From Scylla paramamosain (taxonomy: Eukaryota > Arthropoda > Malacostraca > Decapoda > Portunidae): DNA of 64,000 nucleotides. The notes below the pieces were generated by a model. It saw only the letters and a list, made by a program, of their open reading frames with translations, was not told the DNA's origin and did not search any database. The stretch covers positions 6,149,967-6,213,966 of the forward strand of contig NC_087191.1 in assembly GCF_035594125.1 (NCBI RefSeq), read 5' to 3'. Position 1 is the stretch's first letter. Each line of letters starts with the position of its first letter. The position numbers and the translations under genes were made by a program. This document shows positions 13,801-25,000 of the stretch, piece after piece.

Positions 13801-16539
13801 TTACTGAAAACGTGTCTTTTCAGTGTTTTACGTATAAAAACGCTAAAACGGATGCAAACCAACAAATATGAAGAAATAGAATAACATTACCAAAAAGTAT
13901 TTTTGAACTTTTTACCTACAAAAAACGCGCAAATGGATGGAAAGCACTCTATATTGGGAAGCAAAAGGACATTACGAGAAACGTGTATAATGAGTGTTTT
14001 ATAGTTTCACAAGAACCACAAGGGAAAAAACGATAAAACTCGTGTATATAGAGAAATTTCTTACATACCAAAACGCTAAAACACATGAATAACACTTTTA
14101 ATTGAAAAACAGAATTACCTTACCAAATGTGTGTATTTTGAGTGTTTTTCACATTCTTAGTTACGAAAATCCCAAATTACATGCGAAACTAGCTTTATGT
14201 GGGAAAAAAATGACATTTCCAGAAAAGTGTCTTTGAGTGTTTTTGAGCGTTGTATGCAACAAAACACTAAAAAGCAGAACAATCACATTACATTTGAATA
14301 AAACCAAATTTTACAAAGAACTTGCCTTTAAGTGTTTTTAACTCCTTACATACCAAAACGCTAAACGCATGCAAAACAAGCTTTATGGAGAAACAGAATA
14401 ACATTACCAAAAAGGTATATTTTGAGTGTTTTTGACCATGTTACCTATAAAAACGCTTAAATACATGCAAAGAACCTTATCTTTAGGAAACAAAAGGACA
14501 TTACGAGAAACGAGTATTATGAGTGTGTTTACGTTCCTTAAGTACCAAAAAGCTTAAACCCCACAAATAACACTCTTTATAGAGAAAAAAAAAATAAATA
14601 AATGAAAAAATATCATTTCTTTTTTTTTTTTGTTATTTATCTTCGTAGGTACCGAGATGCCAAAATTCTGGCAAAATTCAGGGAAATTATGTGAAAAAAG
14701 AATATCAAAAAATTTAATTTTAGCTTTTTTTCCGACTGTTATGTACAAAACCCTAAAGTGCATGTAGAGCCACGTATATGGGGAAATTAAACGACTTTAC
14801 TTGAAATCTGAAACCTTTTGCCTGTTTTTCAGCATATTAGGCACCAAAACAATAAATAATATGTAAGTCACTCTGTATGGGAATCCAAAACAAAATTACT
14901 GAAAACGTGTCTTTTCAGTGTTTTAGGTAAAAAAACACTAAAACGAATGAAAATCAACCAATATCATGAAATAGAATAATATTACCAAAAAGGTTTTTTT
15001 TTTTTTGAGCGAAAATGGATGCAAATCTCTCTATATTGGGAAACAAAATGACATTACGAGAAACGTTTATAATGAGTGTTTTATTGTCTCACAAGAACCA
15101 CAAGGCAAAACAAGCAAAAACTCGCTTATATGGAGATGTTTCTTAGATACCAAAATGCTGAAATTCATGAATAACACTCTTAATTGAGAAACAGAACAAC
15201 CTTACCAAATGCGTGTATTTTGAGTGTTTTTCACATTTTTAGTTACCAAAACCCGAAATTACATGCGAAACTAGCTTTATGTGGGAAATAAATGACATTA
15301 CCAGAAAAAGTGTCTTTTGAGTGTTTTTGAGCGTGTTAGGCAATAGAGCACAAAAAAGCAGGGCAATGACATTACTTGGGAATAAAACCAACATTTACCA
15401 AGAACTTGTCTTTAAGTGTTTTTCAGCTCCTTACATACCAAAACGCTAAAATGCATGCAAAACACCCTTTATGGAGAAACAAAATAACATTACGAAAAAC
15501 ATGAATTTTCATTATTTTTGATCTGTTACGTATAAAAACGCCTAAATACATGCAAAGAACCCTATGTTTGGGAAACGAAAGGACATTACGAGAAACGTGT
15601 ATTTTGAGTGTTTTTAAGTTCCATAAGTACGAAAAGAGTTAAAACCCACAAATAACACTCTTTATAGGGAAAATAAATAAATAAATAAAAACTAGGATTT
15701 TTTTTTTCATAGGTACCGAGATGCCAAAATTCTGGCAAAATTCAGGGAAATTATGTGAAAAAATTATATTATGAAAGCTAATTTTAGCTTTTTTTTCGGA
15801 CTGTTATTTACCAAACCCTAAAGTGTATGCAAAGCCACCTACATGAGGAAATTAAACGACTTTACCAGATACCTGTCTTTTGAGTGTTTTTCAGCAAGTT
15901 AGGCACCAAAACGATAAATAATATGGAAGTCACTCTATATGGGAATCCAAAACAAAATTACTGAAAACGTGTCTTTTTAGCGTTTTACTTAGAAAAACAT
16001 TAAAACGGATGCAAACCAACCAATATGAAGAAATAGAATAATATTACTAAGAAGTTATATTTTGAGTGTTTTTGAGCTTGTTCCCTACAGAAAACACGAA
16101 AATGGTTGTAAAGCACTCTATATTGGGAAAGAAAAGGACATTACAAGAAACGTGTTTAATGAGTGTTTTATAGTTTCACAAGAACCGCAAAAACTCGTGT
16201 ATATGGAGATGTTTCTTAGATACATAAATGCTGAAATTCATGAATAACACTCTTAATTAAGAAACAGAACAACCTTACCAAAAGGGTGTATTTTGAATCT
16301 TTTTAACATTCTTACTTACCAAAACCCCAAATTGCATGCGAAACTAGCTTTATATGTGAAAAAAAAATATTACCAGAAAAGTGTCTTTTGAGTTTTTTTG
16401 AGCGTGTTAGGCAATAAAGCACTAAAAAGCAGGGCAATCACATTGGCAATCACATTACATACGAATAAAACCAACTTTTACCAATAACTTGCCTTTAGTG
16501 TTTTTAAGCTCCTTACATACGAAAACGCTAAAACGCATA

Positions 16540-18888
16540 CAAAACATGTATTTTGAGTCTTTTGTAAGATTGTTACGTAAAAAAACGCCTAAATGAATCG
16601 GAAATACTCTATATGGGAAAAATTAAAAGACATTACGAGAAACGTGTATTATGAGTGTTTTTTATTTTCTTAGTATCAAAAGGGCAAAACGCATGAAAAA
16701 CACTCTATATGGAGAAACAGAACAATACTGCCAAAAAAAAAAACGTGCATTTTGAGTGTTATGACATTGTTAGTTACCAAAAAGCCAAAATTCATGCAAA
16801 GACCCATATATAGATATATGAAACGATTTTAAAAACATATGAAAATATTTTGTATTTTCATATGTTCATATGTATTTTGTGTTTTTTTTTTTGAGCTTAT
16901 TATGCACAAAATCGCCTGTCATCAAACAAATCACCCTGCATATGGAAATAAAAAGGACATTACGAAAAACGTTTGTTATGTGTTTTTTTTTTTTTATTAC
17001 TTTCTTAAGTACCAAATCAGTACTTCAATAGTGCTCTGAAAAAAAAGAACAAACTTACCAAAAACGGGTATTTTTTTACATTGATAATTACCAAAACGCC
17101 AACATGCATGTAAAGCAACCTATATGAAGAAATGAAACGAAATCACTTGAAACTTGTCTTTTGTTATTTTTTGGGCGTGTTGGGCACCAAATCAGTAAGA
17201 AGCAACGAAATCACCCCATAGGGGAATACAAAACAACTTTACTAAAACGTGTCTTTAGAGTGTTTTTTTTTAGGTTCTTACGAACTAAAATGTCAAAATA
17301 CATGCAAACACCCTGTTAGGTACCAAAGCACCAAAAACAGCCTCTATGAGGAAACGAAAGGACATGACAAAAAACGTGTATTATGAGTTTTTTTTTTTTT
17401 TTAGCTTCTCAGGTACCAAAACGCAAAAATCGAGAAAGAAAAAACATTACCAAAATCGTGTAATTTGAATGTTTTTCACATTGTCAGGTAGCAAAACACC
17501 ATAATGCTTGCTCGCTATACGAGAAAATTAAACAACAATGTAAGAAATGTGGTTTTATGTGTTTTTCAGCGTGTTAGGCACGAAAACGCTAAATACGAGT
17601 AGCATGGAAAGCACCTTATATAGAAATGCAAAATAATAAGCATGTCTTTTAAGTGTTTTAAACTTTTTACGTTCCAAAACGCTAAAACACGTGCAACAAA
17701 CACGAATAATCTTACCAAATAGAAAAAAAAAACTACCAAAAACGTATATTTTGAGTCTTTTTGAGTCTGTTACGTACATCATCTTAATAATGCATGTAAA
17801 GCACCCTGTATGAGGAAACGATAGGACATTACGAGAAACGTGCATTATCAGAGTTTTGAGTCTCTTAGGTACCAAACACTAAACCGCCTGAATGAAAATT
17901 AAATATATTCTATATCTCTTAATAGAGAATTAGAACATCACCAAAAACGTGTTTTTGAGTGTCTTTTTTTTTTCCTTTTTATGTACCAAAACGTCAAAAT
18001 ACATACGAAGCATCCTATATGGGGAAATGGAAAGACATTTGGAGAAACAAGTTTTATTTGTGTTTTTGAGCTTCCTAAGTAAGCTTCCTAAGTACCAAAA
18101 CGCTAAAAAGGATGAATAGCACCCTATATAGAGAAAAGAACAACATTACCTAAAATCTTTATTTTGAGCGTTTTTCACATTATGTAGCAAAACATCATAA
18201 TGCATGCAGATCCCTATATGAGGAAGCAAAACTATATTACAGGAAACGTGTCTTTTGAGTGTTTAATTGAGTGTTAGGAATCAAGATGCTAAAAAGCATT
18301 GAAAGCACCCTATGTGGCAATATAAAATAACATTACCAAGAAAGTATCTTTAGAGTGTTTTTCACCTTCTTACATCCGAAATCGCTGAAAAGCATGCAAA
18401 ACAACCTTTACGGAGAAACAGAATAACATTACCAAAAACTTGTATTTTGATTGTTTTTGTGTTTGTTAAGTACAAAAATGCCAAATTACACGCAAAGCAT
18501 CCTACATGGAGAAAAGAAAGGACATTACGAGAAAAGTGTATTATGAGAGATTTTGAGCTTTTTAGGTACCCAGACTCAAAAAACACATGATTAGAACTTT
18601 ATATGGAAAAATAGCTCTACTGAAATCTTTTACTTAAACTTTTTTTTCATATTGTTGAGTACCAAAAGACAAAATGCATTGGAAGCCCCATTTATCGGGA
18701 AACGAAACGACATTATCATCAACGTGTCTTTTGAGTGTTTTTCAACGTGTTAGTCACCAAAACGCTGAAAAGCATGGAAAGCGCTCCATAAAGGAATACA
18801 AAATAACATTACTAAAAACGTTTTAAAGGTTCTTATGTACAGAAACGCTAAAACTCAAGCAAAACACCCTTTACAGAGAAGCGAAATA
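16540..18888 (+). repeat. Pentamer-type satellite block, duplication A copy 1 (left part)
   Basis: Divergent 97-bp monomers run mostly in a five-type order: tattatgag with cttctta; tattttgag with cacattgtta; tcttttgag with cgtgttaggc; tcttttgag with cttcttacg; tattttgag with cttgttacg. None of the fused m6 or poly-T m1 signatures of the 1.1-kb repeat are present. The whole block is closely matched at 45,645-48,006, including shared odd details such as the gcttgctcgctatacgag segment and cacgtgcaacaaacacgaata. It ends where a CR1-like element interrupts a type-d monomer. No gene is visible. Confidence 0.9.
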
Positions 18889-19437
18889 AATATTTCGTTG
18901 ATAAATTACATTCAGGACAGTTAGGGAATATCCCTTACAGAAGAATAAGATCGCAGAAGAATGATCCTAAATGGATGACAGAGGTTAAAACATTACATAG
19001 GGCGAAAGAGAAGTATATATGAGATTAAAGACAGGGGAAGTGGTTTTAAGGCCATAATATAATGAATTAGAAAAGTCAGGAGTTTAACAAGGAAAGCTAA
19101 AAAGCGAATATGGACCCCAAGGGATTTTATCAGGCATATAAGACGAAGAATAGATAAATAATAGTTCCTTAAAGACAGCAGAATGGGACCTGCATAGTTG
19201 TTGGGAGATTAGTAAAATTGTGAACGAGTATTTTTTAACTGTCTTTGCCCAGGAAAACATACAGGATTTGCCGAATAGTGACAAGATATTTAGAGCAGAA
19301 GAAAATGAGAAGCTGACAGATATTTCCATAACTATAGAGATAGTGGAACAGGAGATAGATAAGCTGAAAAGTTCAAGTCACCAGGACCAGATAAAATATA
19401 TTCCAGAGTATTTAAGAATTGGAAAAGGTTATAAGTA
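18889..19437 (+). mobile_element. Old CR1-like retrotransposon, 5' part (linker before the RT domain)
   Basis: Satellite stops in the middle of a type-d monomer (gcgaaataa) and a different sequence begins with attacattcaggacag. Conceptual translation gives broken pieces of the region between endonuclease and reverse transcriptase of a CR1-type element, such as GFYQAYK, then EYFLTVFAQENIQDLP and IVEQEIDKLK. Several stops and a deletion near 19,105 (relative to the copy at 48,222-48,258) break the frame. No endonuclease domain is present, so the insertion was 5'-truncated. The segment is interrupted at about 19,437 (ataagta) by a younger element of the same family and resumes at about 21,007. 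Confidence 0.85.
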
Positions 19438-21006
19438 GATAGGCTAAAAAAGTTCAAGTCACCAGGACCTGATGAAATATATCCCAGAGTACTTAAGGAA
19501 TGTAAAGAGATTATTAGTGAGCCGTTAGTTTCTGTCTTAAGGAAATCACTTGAGTCGGGTGAGGTACCAGTAATGTGGAGGCAGGCTAATGTAGTACCCA
19601 TCTTTAAGAAAGGAGATAAAACTTTAGCGTCTAATTATAGACCTGTCAGCTTAACTTCAGTTGTAGGTAAAATGTTAGAGTCAATAATAGCGAGGAACAT
19701 TAGGGAACATTTAGACAAACATAACTTGATAAATCAGTCACGGCATGGCTTCACGAAGGGGAAGTCTTGCCTGACAAACTTGTTAAGTTTTTACAGTAAG
19801 GTGTACGAGGCAGTAGATAATGGTAATAGTTATGATATCTTATATCTGGACTTTAGTAAAGCATTTGACAAGGTACCCCATCAAAGGCTCCTGAGAAAGG
19901 TTAGGGCACACGGGATAGATGGGAAGGTGTTAGGCTGGATAGGGTCATGGCTTGGTAACAGGCGTCAGAGAGTGGTAATAAACGGCTCGAAATCCGAGTG
20001 GGGTCATGTAATTAGTGGGGTGCCACAGGGATCAGTATTAGGACCATTGTTATTTCTAATGTATATCAATGACTTGGATAGTGGAATTAGTGGTGATGTT
20101 AGTAAATTTGCGGATGACACAAAGATAGGTAGATTAATTAGGTCAGAATCGGATGCCATCGCCTTGCAGGCAGACTTAGATAGAATGAATGAATGGACGG
20201 ATAGATGGCAAATGCAATTTAATATCAATAAATGCAAAGTGCTTAGCGTAGGTAGAGGAAACCCACACAATAGTACACATTAGACAACCAAACTCTGGTA
20301 GGTACAGGGTACGAGAAAGATTTAGGAGTTATAGTTAGCTCTGAACTCCGTCAAGGGAAACAATGCATAGAAGCCAGAAACAAGGCAAATAGGGTACTGG
20401 GATTCATTTTTAGGAGTGTTAAAATTAGAAGACCGGAAGTAATATTAAAGTTATACTTGGCGCTGGTCAGACCTCATCTAGACTACGCGGTGCAATTCTG
20501 GTCCCCACATTACAGAAAAGATATAGGCCTATTAGAATCAGTACAGAGGAGAATGACTAAAAGGATACAGGAAATGAGGAGTATTCCTTACGAGGCGAGG
20601 TTGAAGCTGTTAAATTTACATTCTTTAGAGAGACGTAGGTTAAGAGGGGTCCTGATAGAAGTCTTTAAGTGGTATAAGGGTTATAACAAGGGAGATGTAA
20701 GCAAAATTCTTAGGATCAGCAACCAGGGTAGAAAAAGAAATAACGGATTCAAGCTTGAAAAATTTAGGTTTAGGAAGGAGATAGGAAAAAACTGGTTCTC
20801 AAATAGAGTCGTAGATGAGTGGAACGGACTCAGTAATCATGTAGTTAGTGCTAGGACACTAGAGAGCTTTAAGAGAAGATTAGACAAGTTTATGGATGGG
20901 GACAGCAGATGGAAATAGGTAGGTGTGTTTCATACAGGGACTGCTACGTGTAAGCCTGGTCGCTTCTTGCAGCTTCCCTTATTTCTTATGTTCTTATTTT
21001 CTTATG
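19438..21006 (+). mobile_element. Younger 5'-truncated CR1-like retrotransposon nested in the old copy
   Basis: The sequence restarts at a position already passed in the old element: aaaagttcaagtcaccaggacc occurs near 19,368 and again near 19,449. It then runs without interruption to a 3' end made of TTCTTATG-like repeats at about 20,980-21,006. Tails made of short repeats and 5' truncation are established features of CR1-clade LINEs. After the tail the old element resumes with taatctg, the bases that follow the same point (ataagtaatctg) in the undisturbed paralogue at 48,581-48,592. This is therefore a nested insertion. About 405 bp of the old element (equivalent to 48,593-48,997) are missing just beyond it. 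No clear target-site duplication is visible. Confidence 0.85.
19441..20918 (+). pseudogene. CR1-like reverse transcriptase, 5'-truncated, one frameshift
   Basis: This would encode the C-terminal half of a LINE ORF2 protein, an RNA-directed DNA polymerase that copies the element RNA at the target site. From about 19,441 the frame reads KSPGPDEIYPRVLKE, then ANVVPIFKKGDK, NYRPVSLTSVVGKMLE, HGFTKGKSCLTNLL, LDFSKAFDKVPH (about 19,846-19,881, first catalytic Asp), SGVPQGSVLGPLLF (about 20,014-20,058) and KFADDTK (about 20,104-20,124, the FADD pair of Asp). It then hits a stop at 20,281. One base is missing around 20,262-20,280. Shifting frame restores EKDLGVIVSSELR, ALVRPHLDYAVQFW, LLESVQRRMTKRIQ, SLERRRLRGVLIEVFKW and FSNRVVDEWNGLS, ending at a stop at 20,916-20,918. 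The order and motifs follow CR1-clade proteins as I know them. L2, Rex1 or Daphne relatives are possible. The upstream endonuclease is absent, so the copy cannot move by itself. Confidence 0.9.
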
Positions 21007-22054
21007 TAATCTGCATAAGGTCATGGCCAAGCGGCAGGCGACAGAGTGTTGTAATAAACGGCTCTAAATCCGAGTGGGGTCAAGTAATTAGTGGGGTGAC
21101 AAAGGGATTATTAGTATTAGGGCCGATGTTGTTTGTAATATATGTCAATGACTTGGATAGTGGAATTAGTAGTGTTGTTAGTAAATTTGCGGATGACACG
21201 AGAGTATGTAGATTAATTAGGTCTGAATCGCATACCATCGCCTTGCAGGCAGATTTGGATAGGATGAACGAATGGACAGACAGATGGCAAATGCAGTTTA
21301 ATATCAACAAATGCAAAGCACTTGGCGTAAGAAGAAAAAACCCACACAGTAGTTACACAATGAACAACCAAGTTCTGGTAGGTTGAGGGTAAGAAAAAGA
21401 TTTCAGATTTAAAGTTAGCTCTGAACTCCGTCTAAGAAAGCAATGCAAAGAGGCCAGAAACAAAGCAAATAGTGTATTATGATTCATTTTCAGGAATGCT
21501 AAAAGTAAAACTCCCGAAGTAACATCAAAGTTACATTTAGCGCTGGTTAGGCTTCATCTAGACTACGCTGTCCTATTCTGGTCACCACATCACAGGAAGG
21601 ATAAAGGTCTATTAGAATCACTTCAAAGGAGAATAACTAAAAGGATACAGGGGATGAGGAGTTTTCCTTACGAAGCGAGATTCAAGCTGTTAAATTTACA
21701 TTCTTTAGAGAGACGTAGGTTAAGAGTGGACCTGATAGAAGTCTTTAAGTGGTATATGGGTTATAACAAGGGGAACATAAGGAAAATTCTTAGAATCAGG
21801 CCTGAGCCTGAAAAATTGATGTTCAAAAAGGAAACAGGAAGGAATTGCTTTTCAAATACAGTAGTAGATGATTGGAACGGACTTAGTAATCAAGCTGTTA
21901 ATGCTGAGGCATTTGGCAACTGTAAGAGAAAATTACACATTTATAGATGGGGATAATAGATGGAAGTACGTAGGCATATTTCATACAAGTACTGCCACGT
22001 GTAGGCCTGATGTCTTCTTGCATATTTACTTATTTCTTATGTTCTTATGTCCTT
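21007..22054 (+). mobile_element. Old CR1-like retrotransposon, 3' part
   Basis: This is the continuation of the old element after the nested insertion, starting taatctgcataaggtcatgg and ending in a TTCTTATG-type tail at about 22,027-22,054. Satellite resumes with attaccaaaagcgtg, the part of the type-d monomer that would follow the aataa left at 18,889. The element therefore split a single monomer with little or no loss. It is closest to the copy at 48,997-50,010. It lacks the segment matching 49,735-49,770 of that copy, joined here near 21,800. Confidence 0.85.
21033..21956 (+). pseudogene. Degenerate RT fragments of the old CR1-like element
   Basis: An open stretch to 21,386 keeps VVINGSKSEWGQVISG, then GVTKGLLVLGP in place of the family GVPQGSVLGP, then VNDLDSGISS, KFADDT (Asp pair kept) and MNEWTDRWQMQFNINKCK. 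After stops between 21,386 and about 21,650, the thumb/C-terminal part is readable again: PYEARFKLLNLHSLERRRL, LIEVFKWYMGYNKGN and FSNTVVDDWNGLSNQ, to 21,956. The change at GVPQGS involves three extra bases and is shared with the copy at about 49,070. The element was therefore already dead or altered before the segment was duplicated. Confidence 0.85.
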
Positions 22055-25000
22055 ATTACCAAAAGCGTGTATTTTCAGTGTTTTTCAGCTATTCCGTGAA
22101 AAATAAAATGCCAAAATGCATGCAAAGCACCCTAAATGAGGAAAAAAAAGGGACATTACGAGAAACGTGGATTATAAGTGTTTTTGAGATTCTTAGATAC
22201 CAAAACGCTGAAACTCATGAATAACACTCCTAATTGAGAAACAGAACAACCTTACCAAATGCGTGTATTTTGAGTGTTTTTCACATTCTTGTTTACCTAA
22301 ACCCCAAATTCCATACGAAACTAGCTTTATGTGGAAAGAAAAAAAAAAGACATTTCCAGAAAAGTGTCTTTTGAGTGTTTTTGAGCGTGTTAGGCAATAA
22401 AGCACTAAAAAAGCAGGGCAATCACATTACATGGGAATAAAACCAACTTTTACCAAGAACCTGCCTTTAAGTGTTTTTGAGCTCCTAACATACCAAAACG
22501 CTAAAACGCATGCAAAACACCCTTTATGAAGAAACAGAATAACATTACCAAAAACATGTATTTTGAGTGTTTTTGATCATGTTACCTATAAAAACGCTTA
22601 AATACATGCAAAGAACCCTATGTTTGGGAAACGAAAGGACATTACGAGTGTTTTTGAGCCTGTTACCTACAAAAAAAAAACGCGAAAATGGATGCAAAGC
22701 ACTCTATATTGGGAAAAGAAAGGACATTACGAGAAACCTGTATAATGAGTGTTTTATAGTTTCACAACAACCACAAGGCAAAAGTTTCTTAAATACCAAA
22801 ATGCTGAAACTCATGAATAACACTCTTGATTGAGATACAGAACAATCCATTATGGAGAAACACAATAACACTACAAAAAACATGTATTTTGAGTGTTTTT
22901 GATCATGTTACCTATAAAAACGCTTAAATACATGCAAAGAACCCTATGTTTGGGAAACGAAAGGACATTACGAGAAACGTGTATTATAAGTGTATTTAAG
23001 TTACTTAAATACCAAAAAGCTAAAACCCATAAATAACACTCTTTATAAAGAAACCCCCCCCAAAAAAAATAATTAATTAATTAAGTAAATGAAAATAATT
23101 TTTTTTTTTTTTTTTTTTTGTTATTCATCTTCATAGGTACCGAGATGCCAAAATTCTGTTAAAATTCAGGGAAATTATGTGGATAAAAGAACATTATCGA
23201 AAAAGTTAATTTTAGCTTTTTTTCGGACTGTTATGTACCAAACCCTAAAGTGCATGCAAAGCCATCTATATGGGGAAATTAAATGACTTTACAAGAAAAC
23301 TGTCTTTTGAGTGTTTTTCAGCATGTTAGGCACCAAAACGATAAATAATATGGAAGTCACTCTATATGGGAATCCAAAACAAAATTACTGAAAAGGTGTC
23401 TTTTCAGTGTTTTACGTAAAAAACGCTAAAACGGATGCACCCAGATCAATATGAAGAAATAGAATAACATTACCAAAAAGGTATATTTTAAGTGTTTTTG
23501 AGCTTGTAACCAACAAAAAAAAAAACGCGAAAATGGATGCAAAGCACTCTATATTGGGAAACAAAAAGACATTACGAGAAACGTGTATAATGAGTATTTT
23601 ATAGTTTAACAAGAACCACGAGGCAAAAAACGCAAAAACTAGTGTATATGGAGAAGTTTCTTAGATACCAAAATCCTGAAACTCCTGAATAACACTCTTA
23701 ATTGAGAAACAGAATAACATTACTAAATGCGTGTATTTTGAGTGTTTTTCACATTCTTAGTTACTAGAACCCCAAATTGCATGCGAAACTAGCTTTATGT
23801 GGGAAGAAAAATGACATTACCAGAAAAGTGTCTTTTGAGGGTTTCTGAGAGAGTTAGGCAATAAAGCACTAAAAAGGAGGGCAATCACCTTACATGGGAA
23901 TAATACCAACTTTTACCAAGAACTTGCCTTTAAGTGTTTTTAACTCCTTATATACCAAAACGCTAAAACACATGCAAAACACCCTTTATGGAGAAACAGA
24001 TTAACATTACCAAAAACATTGAGTGTTTTGATCATGTTACCTCTAAAAACGCTTAAATACATGCAAAGAACCCTATGTCTGGGAAACGAAAGGACATTAC
24101 GAGAAACGTGTATTATGCGTGTTTTTAAGTTCCATAAGTACCAAAAAGCTAAAACCTCTTTATAGAGAAAAAAAAATAAAAAATAAAGAAGTAATTAAAT
24201 AATAGGATTTTTTTTTTTTTTTTTGTTATTCTTCTTCATAGGTACTGAGATGCCAAAATTCTTGCAAAATTCAAGGAAATTATGTGTAAAAAGAACATTA
24301 TCAAAAAAGTTAATTTAGGTTTTTTTTCGGACTGTTATGTACCAAACCATGAAGTGCATGCAAAGCCAACTATATGGGAAAATTAAACGACTTTACGAGA
24401 AACCTGTGTTTCTAGTTTTTCAGCATGTTAGTCACCAAAACAATAAATAATATTGAAGTCATTCTATGTGGGAATTCAAAACAAAATTACTTTAAACGTG
24501 TCTTTTTCGTGTTTTACGTAGAAAAACGCTAAAACGGATGCAAACCAACCAATATGAAGAAATAGAATAAAATTACCAAAAAGGTATAATTTGAGTGTTT
24601 TTTTGAGCTTTTTACTTACAAAAAAAAACGCGAAAATGGATGCAAAGCTCTCTCTATTGGTTAACAAAAGGACATTACGAGAAACGTGTATAATGAGTGT
24701 TTTATAGATTCTCAAAAATCACAAGGCAAAAAACCTAAAAAATATATGGAGAAGTTTCTTAGATACGAAAATGCTGAAACTCCTGAATAACACTCTTAAT
24801 TGAGAAACAGAACAACCTTACCAATGCGTGTATTTTGAGTGTTTTTCACATTCTTAGTTACCAAAACCCCAAATTTTATGTGAAAGTAGCTTTATATGGG
24901 AAAAAAATGACATTACCAGAAAAGTGTCTTTTAAGTGTTTTTTTTAGCATGATAGGCAATAAAGCACTAAAAAGCAAGGCAATCACATTTCATGGGAATA

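Larger units (their letters stand above)
1..16539 (+). repeat. Satellite domain I: 11-monomer higher-order repeat of about 1.10 kb
   Basis: This is a tandem array of the 97-bp satellite organised as an 11-monomer repeat. The most recognisable anchor is the ggtacc-gagatgccaaaattc box of monomer m1. It occurs at about 120, 1030, 2760, 3851, 4682, 5792, 6899, 7994, 8312, 9409, 10513, 11404, 12443, 13559, 14648 and 15712. Most spacings are 1,064-1,116 bp. The short ones (831, 318, 891) reflect internal register jumps near 4,630, 8,131 and 10,804; the long one (1030 to 2760) contains an inverted block. Poly-T and AAATAAATA tracts sit at every m11/m1 boundary. All reading frames are short and rotate with the repeat, so I see no gene here. 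The array continues off the left edge and is cut at about 16,539 in a type-d monomer, where a differently organised block begins. Confidence 0.93.

Noticed and set aside
1..16539. Possible CENP-B box-like motif in the TTCGGACTGTTATGTACC region
   Set aside because: It does not fit the known CENP-B box pattern (NTTCGNNNNANNCGGGN); the downstream CGGG is missing.
20925..21386. A single open frame of 153 codons spanning the end of the young CR1 and the old CR1
   Set aside because: Its first part is the non-coding 3' tail of the young copy and its second part is a fragment of the old RT. The fusion is created by the nested insertion and has no biological meaning as a protein.
18880..22060. Target-site duplication around the CR1 elements
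   Set aside because: Only 2-4 bp of ambiguous overlap (ata/att, gta) is visible, not enough to call in AT-rich DNA.
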